Origin: Abditibacteriaceae bacterium
Lineage (GTDB): Bacteria; Armatimonadota; Abditibacteriia; Abditibacteriales; Abditibacteriaceae
Length of the DNA stretch: 64,000 nucleotides
Direction of reading: 5' to 3'
Assembly: GCA_019239895.1 (NCBI GenBank)
Contig: JAFAZH010000039.1
Coordinates: 1 to 64,000 of the forward strand
The translations under genes and the position numbers were made by a program. Below are positions 26,433 to 33,911 of this stretch, one piece after another. The notes beneath the pieces were generated by a model. It was not told the origin of the DNA. It saw only the letters and a list, made by a program, of their open reading frames with translations, and made no database searches. Within the stretch, counting starts at the first letter, position 1, and each line of letters starts with the position of its first letter.

Positions 26433-26460
26433 AAAAAACGGCACCGAAAAGGATGCCGTT
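26433..26460 (-). terminator. Intrinsic terminator of the ABC transporter operon
   Basis: On the minus strand AACGGCA pairs with TGCCGTT across a 10-nt loop, followed directly by a T-run (six T in all). It stands about 20 bp after the stop of the ABC ATPase gene. Confidence 0.75.
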
Positions 26461-26480
26461 CTGCCCGCTTCAACGAGAAT

Positions 26481-27347
26481 TTAATGCACTGAACCTTCGA
26501 GTGTACCCAGCGTAATATCCACTTCCTCACGGCGCTTAACTTTCTCAATTTTACCATCGCTCACCCAGACGATGCGGTCGGAGACATCCAACATTTTATC
26601 GTCGTGAGTAGCGGTGATAATCGTTACGCCGCTTTCACGGTTAAGCCGCTTGAGCAGTTCAATGATTTCCTTGCCCGTTTTCTGGTCTAAGTTACCCGTC
26701 GGCTCGTCGGCCAGGATAATGGCGGGCTGGTTCGCTAAAGAACGGGCAATGGCCACACGCTGCTGCTGTCCGCCCGATAGCTGTGATGGCTTGTTATTCA
26801 TACGGTGCCCAATACCTACCTGCTCCAACAACTCGCGTCCGCGTTCTAACTGCTCATCGGTGGAAGCCCCCGCGAAAATCATGGGTAAGGTAATATTTTC
26901 CAGCGCGGTCATGACGGGAATTAAGTTGAAGGTCTGGAAGATATAGCCAATCTTGCGGCAGCGCAGCCAGGCTAATTCAAAAGCGTCGAGCTGTGCCATA
27001 TCCACTTCGTCAATAAAGACGGTGCCTTCTGTGGGCTTGTCCAGGCCGCCGATCATATTGAAGAGCGTGGACTTACCCGAACCCGAAGGTCCCATGATGG
27101 AGATATACTCGCCGCGTCGAATATCGAGGTCAATACCGCGCAAAGCGTGGACAGGCTGGCCACCCACATCGTACATGCGCGTCACGCCTCTGGCGCGCAC
27201 GATGTATTCTTGGTTGCCATAATCATCTTGACTCGCACCGTTGGCCGTGCCATTGGCGGCTTGCGGGGCTTTGGCACCTGAGCCATTAACGGCTACCCCA
27301 TTGGCGGCTGTGCCATTGGAGCCATTGAGCTTATCATCTCTCGCCAT
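26481..27347 (-). CDS. ABC transporter ATP-binding protein (MacB/LolD type)
   Basis: This 288-residue ATPase has Walker A GPSGSGKSTLFNMIGG, the signature LSGGQQQRVAIARSLA, Walker B IILADEPTGNLD and the MacB-type FQTFNLIPVMTALENI. It begins with about 50 residues of Asn/Gly/Ala-rich low complexity (NGSNGTAANGVAVNGSGA), rare in this family. It would power the FtsX-like permease encoded 165 bp upstream on the same strand. Such pairs work as mechanotransmission pumps or lipoprotein/peptide exporters. Confidence 0.93.
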   Translation of the reverse strand: MARDDKLNGSNGTAANGVAVNGSGAKAPQAANGTANGASQDDYGNQEYIVRARGVTRMYDVGGQPVHALRGIDLDIRRGEYISIMGPSGSGKSTLFNMIGGLDKPTEGTVFIDEVDMAQLDAFELAWLRCRKIGYIFQTFNLIPVMTALENITLPMIFAGASTDEQLERGRELLEQVGIGHRMNNKPSQLSGGQQQRVAIARSLANQPAIILADEPTGNLDQKTGKEIIELLKRLNRESGVTIITATHDDKMLDVSDRIVWVSDGKIEKVKRREEVDITLGTLEGSVH

Positions 27348-27483
27348 GTAGATACTCCCTACGGGGTCTTCACCCTGATTCTTTATGAGAATGAATTATT
27401 GCTGTGCTGTTATTGAAGGAATGTGATGGGTGCTAAGAAGCATTAAAACACAATTCTTAGGTTCAAGCCACTCATAGAGACTA

Positions 27484-27511
27484 GTAGAGACGCGATTAAT
27501 CGCGTCTCTAC
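27484..27511. repeat. Perfect palindrome GTAGAGACGCG-ATTAAT-CGCGTCTCTAC
   Basis: A 28-bp fully symmetric sequence (11-bp arms around ATTAAT) abuts the stop codon of the FtsX-like permease gene. From memory, the same motif is common between genes in cyanobacteria and some other environmental bacteria. It may act as a bidirectional hairpin. Confidence 0.85.
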
Positions 27512-28114
27512 TTATATCTCCGTCCGCATGGCATCAGCGGGATGCATATTAGCCGCACGCCAGGCCGGGGGAATCGCTGCCACAATACTCAAGACCGTAC
27601 CGATGCCGACACAGATTCCCAGGTAAATCAACAACTGCACCCAATTGAGGCGGCCCAAAACACCAATACCAGTCAGCAGCATAAAGAGGGCACCAATCAA
27701 CGCGCCAGTCAGGGAACCGAAAAAGCCTAAGACCCCGGATTCCAACAAAAAGAGCCTGACGATAAAATTATCTAACGCGCCCAGGCACTTCATGGTACCA
27801 ATTTCTTTATAGCGTTCGGTAACGTTCATCAGCATCGAATTGGTGATGCCGACCACCGATACGAGCAAGCTCATGACCACCAGCCAGGTATTCTTAGAAA
27901 GCTGTTCTGGCGCAATGGCAGTGCCTCGCGCCTGTTGTACGAGAGTGCCCGTGAACACGCTCATCAAAAAGGCGATACCGAGCATGGTGCCCGCGCCGGT
28001 GATGAGGGCACGTCCGAGCCGGATCGTGATATTGCGCATGGCAATTTTAAGGGCTTGATTGAAGGGTAATGAAATCTGCCGTTCAATTTTTGGTGCCGGG
28101 CCTGCTACTGCCAT
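27512..28114 (-). CDS. Short FtsX-like ABC permease
   Basis: This 200-residue permease has four transmembrane helices and the family end PPAWRAANMHPADAMRT plus MNVTERYKEIGTMKCLG. MacB-type permeases are about 400 residues because a large extracytoplasmic domain lies between helices 1 and 2. Here helix 1 (TGAGTMLGIAFLMSVF) and helix 2 are only about 25 residues apart, so that domain is missing. It may need a partner subunit, or be a reduced pump. It lies between a PqqD-like gene and the ATPase gene on one strand. Confidence 0.9.
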   Translation of the reverse strand: MAVAGPAPKIERQISLPFNQALKIAMRNITIRLGRALITGAGTMLGIAFLMSVFTGTLVQQARGTAIAPEQLSKNTWLVVMSLLVSVVGITNSMLMNVTERYKEIGTMKCLGALDNFIVRLFLLESGVLGFFGSLTGALIGALFMLLTGIGVLGRLNWVQLLIYLGICVGIGTVLSIVAAIPPAWRAANMHPADAMRTEI

Positions 28115-28178
28115 TGACAGCCTCCTTGGAAGTGACTGGACTAAATTATGACCGCCAGCAAATAAATCCGCTGGGAAC

Positions 28179-28715
28179 TTACACCCGCTTAGCCTGCGAT
28201 TTAACCCCGGATTTTTTCTGCTTAACTTTCGCTTTTGCTTGCATTTTAGGGGCCGCTTTGCCGGTGCTTAACGGTGTTTTTTCTGGCTGCTCTGACTGCT
28301 CTAACTTTGTCGAATTGCCTTCGCCCCAGAAGCCCATGTAGCCGCGTCGCCCGATTTCTTTGAAAAATTGTTGTAAGGAAAGTTCTGTCTCACGCGGCCC
28401 CAGTTGGTATTTTGACCCCAGAGCTTTAGCAATCTGGCCCATCGTTGTTTTGCCGTCCATCATCTGCCACACATCGGTGCCAATCGCATCCAAAACAATG
28501 CGCCGCTCTTCAGGCAAAGGGAAGAAGACCTGCAATAAGCGCGTCTTCCAGGTGTGGGCGCGTTTGATGTGGAGCACCACGCGCCCCTCTTCTTCATACC
28601 AGGCTAATTGAGGATTGCGCATGGGGCAAAGCGCCATGACCTGGCTGCGAGTGGGCTGTTTAGCACCACGCTGCTGGCTGCCTGATCCAAGTTTCTGGCG
28701 TTTGCCCCACTGCAT
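28179..28715 (-). CDS. PqqD-like domain protein
   Basis: This 178-residue protein has a PqqD-like winged helix in its middle (about 70-135: VLDAIGTDVWQMMDG, then TTMGQIAKAL and LSLQQFFKEIGRRGYM). PqqD domains bind peptide substrates of RiPP enzymes, but many stand-alone copies have unknown jobs. The N-terminal part (about 30-60) forms strands, and the last 45 residues are Lys/Ala/Gln-rich. Its position upstream of the FtsX permease and ATPase suggests a substrate-presenting or adaptor role. No radical SAM or precursor gene is seen nearby. Confidence 0.8.
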   Translation of the reverse strand: MQWGKRQKLGSGSQQRGAKQPTRSQVMALCPMRNPQLAWYEEEGRVVLHIKRAHTWKTRLLQVFFPLPEERRIVLDAIGTDVWQMMDGKTTMGQIAKALGSKYQLGPRETELSLQQFFKEIGRRGYMGFWGEGNSTKLEQSEQPEKTPLSTGKAAPKMQAKAKVKQKKSGVKSQAKRV

Positions 28716-28724
28716 ATTATTTTA

Positions 28725-28740
28725 TATTTTACAGGCCCGG
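28725..28740. repeat. Remnant end of the modular palindromic element
   Basis: ATTTTACAGGCCCGG next to the jag stop codon equals the right terminus of copy C (TTTTACAGGCCCGG). No matching left end is found, so it looks like a decayed or solo end. Confidence 0.45.
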
Positions 28741-28742
28741 TT

Positions 28743-29843
28743 TTAGCGGCCACTGCGACGCTGCCCATAGCCGCCCCCGCCCGAACCGCCGGAGCCACCA
28801 CGACCGCCCCCATAACCACCACCGCCAGAGTCACGGCTTCCGCCATAACCACCACGACCACCACCGCTGCCTCCACTATAGCCGCCACGACCACCGCGCT
28901 GTCCATAGCCACCACGGTCGCCACCCGAAGTGCGTGGGGTGCCCGCCGGGGTAATAACGACATGGCGGAGAGGTTCACGGCCTTCACTGCCTGTTACCAC
29001 AGTCGTATCGTTGCGTAGCGCGATGTGAACGAGACGCCGCTCATGGGCTGGCATAGGCTCTAGCCGCACAGAACGACGATCCCGCTTGGCGCGGGCCGCT
29101 GCTTCATGCGCCGACTGTTCTAAAGCCACAGCGCGACGGGCACGATAGCCGCCTGCGTCCACGACCACACGCAAGGGTGATTCCGCTTCAGCCTCAGCAC
29201 CGTCTGCCGCCGCAGGATGATTATTTAAGGTAAGATTCAGCAAATACTGAAATGACTGCAACGTTTGTCCATGCTTGCCAATCAAAATACCTACATCATC
29301 GCCATCAATTTGCAGATAAAGGCGTGCGGTATGGCTATCTTGCTCATCTTCGATGTCGGTGGCCGGGGGCGCGGCAATACTTACTTGCGCATCCAACCCC
29401 ATGCGCTCCAAGAACTCTTGCGCCAATTCTCGTGCCCGTTCCTGTTGCGCCGGATCAACTGGCACTCTGGGCGCAGCCTGCACCGAAGGCGCGGCTTCAA
29501 CATCTTCGTCTTCAGCAGCCACGGCATCGGTATCAGCCCATGTTTCATCGTCAGCTAAGGCTTCCTGCTGTGCCACTGGCTCAGTTTCAGCCGCCTGAGT
29601 TATGGGTTGGGTCTCAGTTGCAGACGCGCTACTTTGGGCTGATTCGTTTTGAGAAGCGGAAGTTTGAGTTGCGGCACTGCGTGGCCCCACACGCACAGTC
29701 ACACCTTTAGGGCCTTGTTCCAACACTTCAACATCTACATCATCGCGGCTCGCGCCGATAATATCCAATGCCTGCCGCACTGCGGCTTCCTCCGTCGAGG
29801 CTGTCATTCGGATTGGGCTAAACTTTTTGGTGCCATCTGTCAT
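28743..29843 (-). CDS. jag: Jag/KhpB RNA-binding protein with Gly-rich RGG tail
   Basis: This 366-residue protein has the Jag-N domain (1-52), a long acidic and Gln/Glu/Ala-rich linker, a KH domain (about 140-220, with the RNA-binding GKHGQTLQSFQYLLN) and an R3H domain (about 235-295, RRAVALEQSA and ALRNDTTVVTGSEG). The last 65 residues are a Gly/Arg/Tyr/Ser-rich tail of RGG type. Jag (KhpB/EloR) binds small RNAs and mRNAs and influences cell elongation in Firmicutes; the tail is an added feature. yidC lies 135 bp upstream, the usual context. Confidence 0.94.
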   Translation of the reverse strand: MTDGTKKFSPIRMTASTEEAAVRQALDIIGASRDDVDVEVLEQGPKGVTVRVGPRSAATQTSASQNESAQSSASATETQPITQAAETEPVAQQEALADDETWADTDAVAAEDEDVEAAPSVQAAPRVPVDPAQQERARELAQEFLERMGLDAQVSIAAPPATDIEDEQDSHTARLYLQIDGDDVGILIGKHGQTLQSFQYLLNLTLNNHPAAADGAEAEAESPLRVVVDAGGYRARRAVALEQSAHEAAARAKRDRRSVRLEPMPAHERRLVHIALRNDTTVVTGSEGREPLRHVVITPAGTPRTSGGDRGGYGQRGGRGGYSGGSGGGRGGYGGSRDSGGGGYGGGRGGSGGSGGGGYGQRRSGR

Positions 29844-29978
29844 TGAATTTCCTCTGTTGAACGACTGTCGCTGATTGTTTATTCGACTGTCTCTTCAATG
29901 AATTGTTATTTTTCCGCCTGGGACATCTATAATTTTGTCTTGATAACTCTATGCTTGCCAAGCTTTACATCTCGCGCT

Positions 29979-31751
29979 TTAGTAGCGGCGACGGCGACGG
30001 GTGCGTTGCGGATTATTATTGCGCCTGTTCTGGGCTTCGGATGACCCAGGCTTGCCGTTAGGCGAAAAACTACCGTTGGATGAAAAATCGCCATTAGACG
30101 TAGTACTGGACACGGAAGTTATTGGCTCGTCGCCATCCTCAGTTGCTTCTAATACGTTATCCATCGCATCGCCACCATTCGTCCACGGACTGTCCCCATT
30201 AGTCGGCGTCGTCTGCGAGTCCTGCCCATTAACTGGCGCAATGGGTGCCACCCCATTGGTCGCAGCAATAGATTTTGGCTTGGCTGTGCCATTACTCTTG
30301 GCTCCATTCTTGGAGGTGTTATTTGAATTGCTTTTAGGACGCGGGGGCACTGGCTCTGGCAGCACAGGTTCTGGTGCCGCTGGCGCGCTCAGCAGCGATT
30401 TAACCACGCTCTTGGTAGGGTCCGCGGCTTTCATCATTCGGTACTGAAAGATAGTGGAAAGCACGTTGAATGTCATCCAGTAGAGGGTGAAAGCCGAGGG
30501 CCAGGTTTTCAGGAAGAAGGGGAACATGATAGGCATCATGAACGACATAATCATCTGCTGCTGGCGCTGTGTCTCATCCGTGGGCGGCGCGGAGGACAGG
30601 CGGAACGAAAAGAACATCGAAATGCCATACATAATCAGCAGCGCCATATCCGGCCCGGCCAGGCTGTGAATCCAGAGGAATGAAGCTCCTGCTAACTCCA
30701 TCTTGGCTTCATAGTGCTGAATAAAGGGCGAAACCACCAGGAAGAAGATCGGCATTTGCACTAGGGCCAGACCGCAACCCATCATGGGATTAACCCCGTG
30801 ACGCTTTTGTAGGTCTTGAATCTCCTTCATCATTTGCACTTGCGCCTGCTGGTCACTCTTGCCCTTATATTTGTCCTGGATCTTCTTCATTTCAGGAGCA
30901 ATCACCTGCATACCCTTGATGCTTTCATACTGCTTCTTATTGAGGGGTTGGAGTACCAAGCGGGTAAAGATGGCAAAGCACAAAATTACCAGGCCATAAG
31001 AGTAGGCCGGGTTAGCGCCTGCGGTCTTAACTGCGGCATCAAAGATTTTATAGTAGGTGGTATGGCTGTAATATTCGTTAACGCGGTCAAGGATGCCATC
31101 AGGATTCGGCTTTTGAAGGGTGCCGTTTAAATCGCGTATCTTGATCAGGTGGAAGCCTTGCGGCGGTAGCCCATCCAGTGGGGCAGCGCCTTTAGCGGCC
31201 TGGTTAGGCACATAAATTTGAGTATCCAGGAATTCGGAAGAACTACCTCGTCCCCGGTGGACGAGTTGTTCTAAAGTGGTGGCAGCTTCCTGGGATGGTT
31301 GATGATCGCCAGTTGAAGTAGATTCTCGCCACAGCCAATCGCCTTTCTGGTAAAGTGCCTGCGCATCTATATCATTGGCCGCGCTATGCTTGGCAATCTC
31401 ATCGTAGTATTTAAAGGCGAACTTATTGTCTTTGGGATCAAGCACATATTGCTCTAATAAACCGGCCCGCAGACGCGCCCAATAGGAGTAATCATCTTCA
31501 CCGTTATTGGTGATGTCTTTATCGAGTTTGATTTTCTCGGCCTGGGCTTCTGTTGTGGTGATGGCCTTATTGCCAGAGGAATTCTGAGTATCGAGACCCA
31601 CAAAAGCCTGGCTCAAGGTTGGGACAGGACGCGGTGGGCCTGCATTACCTTTATTGGGGTGGCCCAAAAACTGATTGTAGATTAGCATCGCGCCTATCGT
31701 CAGCGCCAAAAACATGAAAATTTGCTCGGAATTCGAGCGTTGATTGTTCAT
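29979..31751 (-). CDS. yidC: Membrane protein insertase YidC
   Basis: This 590-residue insertase places proteins in the inner membrane. One N-terminal transmembrane helix (8-27) is followed by about 190 residues of extracytoplasmic region that is helical and unlike the proteobacterial P1 domain. The conserved core has the groove Arg in FTRLVLQPLNKKQYE and the coiled loop EMKKIQDKYKGKSDQQAQVQ. The C-terminal 150 residues are Asn, Ser, Thr and Gly-rich and end in a basic run (RTRRRRRY). Basic YidC tails bind ribosomes in some species, which may explain this one. Confidence 0.94.
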   Translation of the reverse strand: MNNQRSNSEQIFMFLALTIGAMLIYNQFLGHPNKGNAGPPRPVPTLSQAFVGLDTQNSSGNKAITTTEAQAEKIKLDKDITNNGEDDYSYWARLRAGLLEQYVLDPKDNKFAFKYYDEIAKHSAANDIDAQALYQKGDWLWRESTSTGDHQPSQEAATTLEQLVHRGRGSSSEFLDTQIYVPNQAAKGAAPLDGLPPQGFHLIKIRDLNGTLQKPNPDGILDRVNEYYSHTTYYKIFDAAVKTAGANPAYSYGLVILCFAIFTRLVLQPLNKKQYESIKGMQVIAPEMKKIQDKYKGKSDQQAQVQMMKEIQDLQKRHGVNPMMGCGLALVQMPIFFLVVSPFIQHYEAKMELAGASFLWIHSLAGPDMALLIMYGISMFFSFRLSSAPPTDETQRQQQMIMSFMMPIMFPFFLKTWPSAFTLYWMTFNVLSTIFQYRMMKAADPTKSVVKSLLSAPAAPEPVLPEPVPPRPKSNSNNTSKNGAKSNGTAKPKSIAATNGVAPIAPVNGQDSQTTPTNGDSPWTNGGDAMDNVLEATEDGDEPITSVSSTTSNGDFSSNGSFSPNGKPGSSEAQNRRNNNPQRTRRRRRY

Positions 31752-31844
31752 CGGATACCTTGGAAAACTCCGTCTCTCAAAACGTGCCTAAAATTTATTT
31801 TAATTAGCTATAACTGTTTGCAGTATGCAAGCACCCATTCACTC

Positions 31845-32165
31845 TCAAATTTGCGTTTCAGCAGTAGGGGTGGATTCCACCCTGTTGTTTGCATTGGCTA
31901 AATGGCCTACAGTGGTTCCGCCCCTCAAAGTCTCTGGTACTGGATCGCAACCACCGGCATGGAATGGGTGGCATTTACAAATTCGACAAAAGCCAAGCCA
32001 GGCTCCGCGCCAGATGCCAAAACGCTCAATCGCTTGGTAAGTATAATGGGAACAGGTCGGGTAAAAACGGCACGCGGGTGGTGTCAGCGGTGAGATATAA
32101 CGCTGGTAGAAACGAATTAAGGTTAAGGCAATCCGCGATATAAACGAAGTCACAGCCTGTAACAC
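31845..32165 (-). CDS. yidD: Membrane protein insertion efficiency factor YidD
   Basis: This 106-residue protein has the YidD signature: [20 protein letters not shown], then [10 protein letters not shown] and [14 protein letters not shown]. All conserved Cys are present. YidD helps YidC-dependent insertion. It is encoded 93 bp upstream of yidC on the same strand. The last 20 residues are variable. Confidence 0.95.
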   Translation of the reverse strand: MLQAVTSFISRIALTLIRFYQRYISPLTPPACRFYPTCSHYTYQAIERFGIWRGAWLGFCRICKCHPFHAGGCDPVPETLRGGTTVGHLANANNRVESTPTAETQI

Positions 32166-32474
32166 AGCATTTCTTACCGTTGTGAGGCTTTTCTATTCCT
32201 ACCTCACGACAAAATCACACTGTCCATCTTAGCTATCTTAAGAGTGTTTGAAGACGCTGCCCGACTCAAGCTTCGTGTCAAGCTGCGGGCTAAACTTCTA
32301 AAATTTAACTTTTCTCACCTCAGCACGCTCTAAGCAGCAGACGAGCCAAAGGAAAGTTGGTTGCTTAACTTCCACGCGCTCCGATAACCCTTTTTGCTCC
32401 TCAAATATAGTATCACTCAGTCCGTTAGTGGCTCCCACTATTAATTAACCGTATTCTGGTAGGAGAAGCAGCCC
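32166..32474. other. Gene-free gap between rnpA and yidD
   Basis: In most genomes rnpA and yidD touch or overlap; here about 309 bp separate them. I see no ORF with coding character, no clear terminator and no palindromic element. The stretch is AT-rich near 32400-32460 and may hold a separate promoter for yidD-yidC-jag. Confidence 0.4.
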
Positions 32475-32879
32475 TTAAGCCTCTGTTGCTGCCGTAGCTT
32501 TGTCAGGGGTTATGGATGCTTGTGGAGTCATAGCAACAGCACGGCGCAAGAGTTGGTTAATAGCTTCATCAAGCTGTGGAATATCTGCTGTCACGGCCTC
32601 AGAGGTCGCCAAAAAAATAAAATCGCACTCTCTCAAGCGCGGATTAAAACGGATCTGATTTAAGCGATAACGCTCTCGAATACGCCGTCGGGTGCGGTTG
32701 CGCAGGGTCGCTTTGCCCAGTTTTTTCGCTACCACAAAAGCAGCGCGTGGCAGGGTAGCCTGGTTTGCTGCACACCGTTGATGAACCCGCAATTGCAGCA
32801 GGGGATGACGCAACACCCGATTCTGATTAAATGCCTGAGCAAAAGCAGCCGTTTTTAAACGTTGAGAACGTGGAAGCAT
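32475..32879 (-). CDS. rnpA: Ribonuclease P protein component
   Basis: This protein of about 134 residues is the protein subunit of RNase P, which trims the 5-prime end of tRNA precursors. RNA-binding residues lie in the signature KLGKATLRNRTRRRIRERYR, the variant of the usual RNR box. FIFLATSEA matches the last strand. The ATG giving MLPRSQRLK is chosen; a longer frame upstream runs into the palindromic element between rnpA and rpmH. The last 20 residues are an Ala/Thr-rich tail. Confidence 0.93.
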   Translation of the reverse strand: MLPRSQRLKTAAFAQAFNQNRVLRHPLLQLRVHQRCAANQATLPRAAFVVAKKLGKATLRNRTRRRIRERYRLNQIRFNPRLRECDFIFLATSEAVTADIPQLDEAINQLLRRAVAMTPQASITPDKATAATEA

Positions 32880-32882
32880 TTT

Positions 32883-33043
32883 GGGTAGAGGAGTTGGGGT
32901 GTAGGGTTTGTTACTGGATGCTGGAAGCAAGATGCTGGATGTATGCTAACTGCAAAGTCACTGCACGTTTAGTTGGTGTCAGCATCCAGTAACCAGCATC
33001 TTGTATCATGTGACCAAACCCGAAACCCCAACCCCTCTACCCC
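32883..33043. repeat. Nested palindromic element between rpmH and rnpA
   Basis: Outer arms 32883-32910 and 33015-33043 (TAGAGGAGTTGGGGTGTAGG and its near complement) enclose a second inverted repeat (about 32911-32943 against 32978-33010, containing TACTGGATGCTGG). It divides rpmH from rnpA, genes that are usually adjacent, and its outer end touches the rpmH stop codon. Confidence 0.8.
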
Positions 33044-33045
33044 AT

Positions 33046-33183
33046 TTAACACTGTGTCAGCTTATAACGACCCCTGGCGCGACGGCGGGCGATGACGCCG
33101 CGTCCGCCGCGTGTCGCCATGCGAGCGCGAAAGCCATGTTTCCGTTTACGAGGTCGAGTCTTGGGTTGATATGTCCGTTTCAC
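33046..33183 (-). CDS. rpmH: 50S ribosomal protein L34
   Basis: This 45-residue protein translates as [20 protein letters not shown] followed by [20 protein letters not shown] and KLTQC, an unmistakable L34. It starts with GTG (33181-33183), and AAGGAAA lies about 7 bp upstream. Its position at the start of the rpmH-rnpA-yidD-yidC-jag block, divergent from dnaA, is the classical origin layout. It is too short for many ORF cut-offs and easy to miss. Confidence 0.95.
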   Translation of the reverse strand: MKRTYQPKTRPRKRKHGFRARMATRGGRGVIARRRARGRYKLTQC

Positions 33184-33911
33184 TGCATTTTCCTTATTTT
33201 CTGATAAATTCTTTTGAAGCGCGGTTAAACATCGTCAGCTTTATTAAAATTTTCTAATAAACCATTTGGTTTTAAGCCCCGCAACTCCAGCTTATGCCCA
33301 CCGCATAATAGCCTTAGTAGTCTAACGCGCCCGCTCCCACGCGGCAACTCCCCATCAGAACCTGAAAATCAGCCCTTAATCTGGATTTCACAATTCTTTT
33401 TTACAGGGCTTGCGAGGGGGCTAATTCGTGCTATAATTTCGTGCTATAGTTGTAGCGAATTAAACACTCAATCAAAGCCTTGCATCACACCCCGGAGCCT
33501 TCTGGTTCCACTCGCAGCAAACGAAGTTCGAGCGTTTAAGAGCTTAAAGTAACGGGATTAAAACAGGTAATCAGTTAGCAAGCTCTTTTCAAGCTGCGCC
33601 CCTTCACGCGTCACTTGCTTCACCGTAGAAGCAAGTCTAGACTCACAACTTATCCATGCCTGGGGATAAATATAGGGAAAACTTGCTAAAGGTACCCTTC
33701 GCCGTTAAGCTATATGACGGTTTCGCATAATTTTGGCGCTAAAAAGCCTCTCTAAACCGTCAAAAACTATCATAATGGGGATTTTTGGCCAGGAATTAGC
33801 AGTTGTTCAGCGGGATCAATTAATTATCCGCATCACAAGTTCATAAGTTAAAAATATCTTTAAACATCGTCTTCATTGTCAGCAAAGGTTGAAGCAGCCA
33901 TCGAAAACAGC
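33184..33911 (+). other. Upstream half of the replication origin and dnaA leader
   Basis: This 728-bp gap between divergent rpmH and dnaA has no gene. It holds a DnaA-box-like pair facing each other (TTATCCATG at 33650-33658 and TGGGGATAA at 33661-33669), weaker boxes TTATGCCCA (33292-33300) and TTATCCGCA (33825-33833), and AT-rich stretches. Two hairpins are visible: ACTTGCTTC-ACCGTA-GAAGCAAGT (33613-33636) and TGACGGTTT/AAACCGTCA (33715-33762). No perfect TTATCCACA occurs here, unlike in the downstream clusters. Confidence 0.7.
33410..33437 (+). promoter_or_regulatory. Candidate dnaA promoter
   Basis: TTGCGA (33410-33415) and TATAAT (33432-33437) with a 16-bp spacer. The TTCGTGCTATA motif around the -10 box is repeated directly 12 bp later. 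It would give a leader of over 400 nt before dnaA, long enough for the hairpins and DnaA boxes to act in autoregulation. Confidence 0.5.

Noticed and set aside
28604-28987. Val/Ala-rich ORF opposite-frame to the jag tail
   Set aside because: It is the shadow of the Gly-rich RGG coding repeat of jag.
30001-30447. 148-codon ORF antisense to the yidC tail
   Set aside because: It is a complement-strand reading of the Asn/Ser-rich low-complexity tail.
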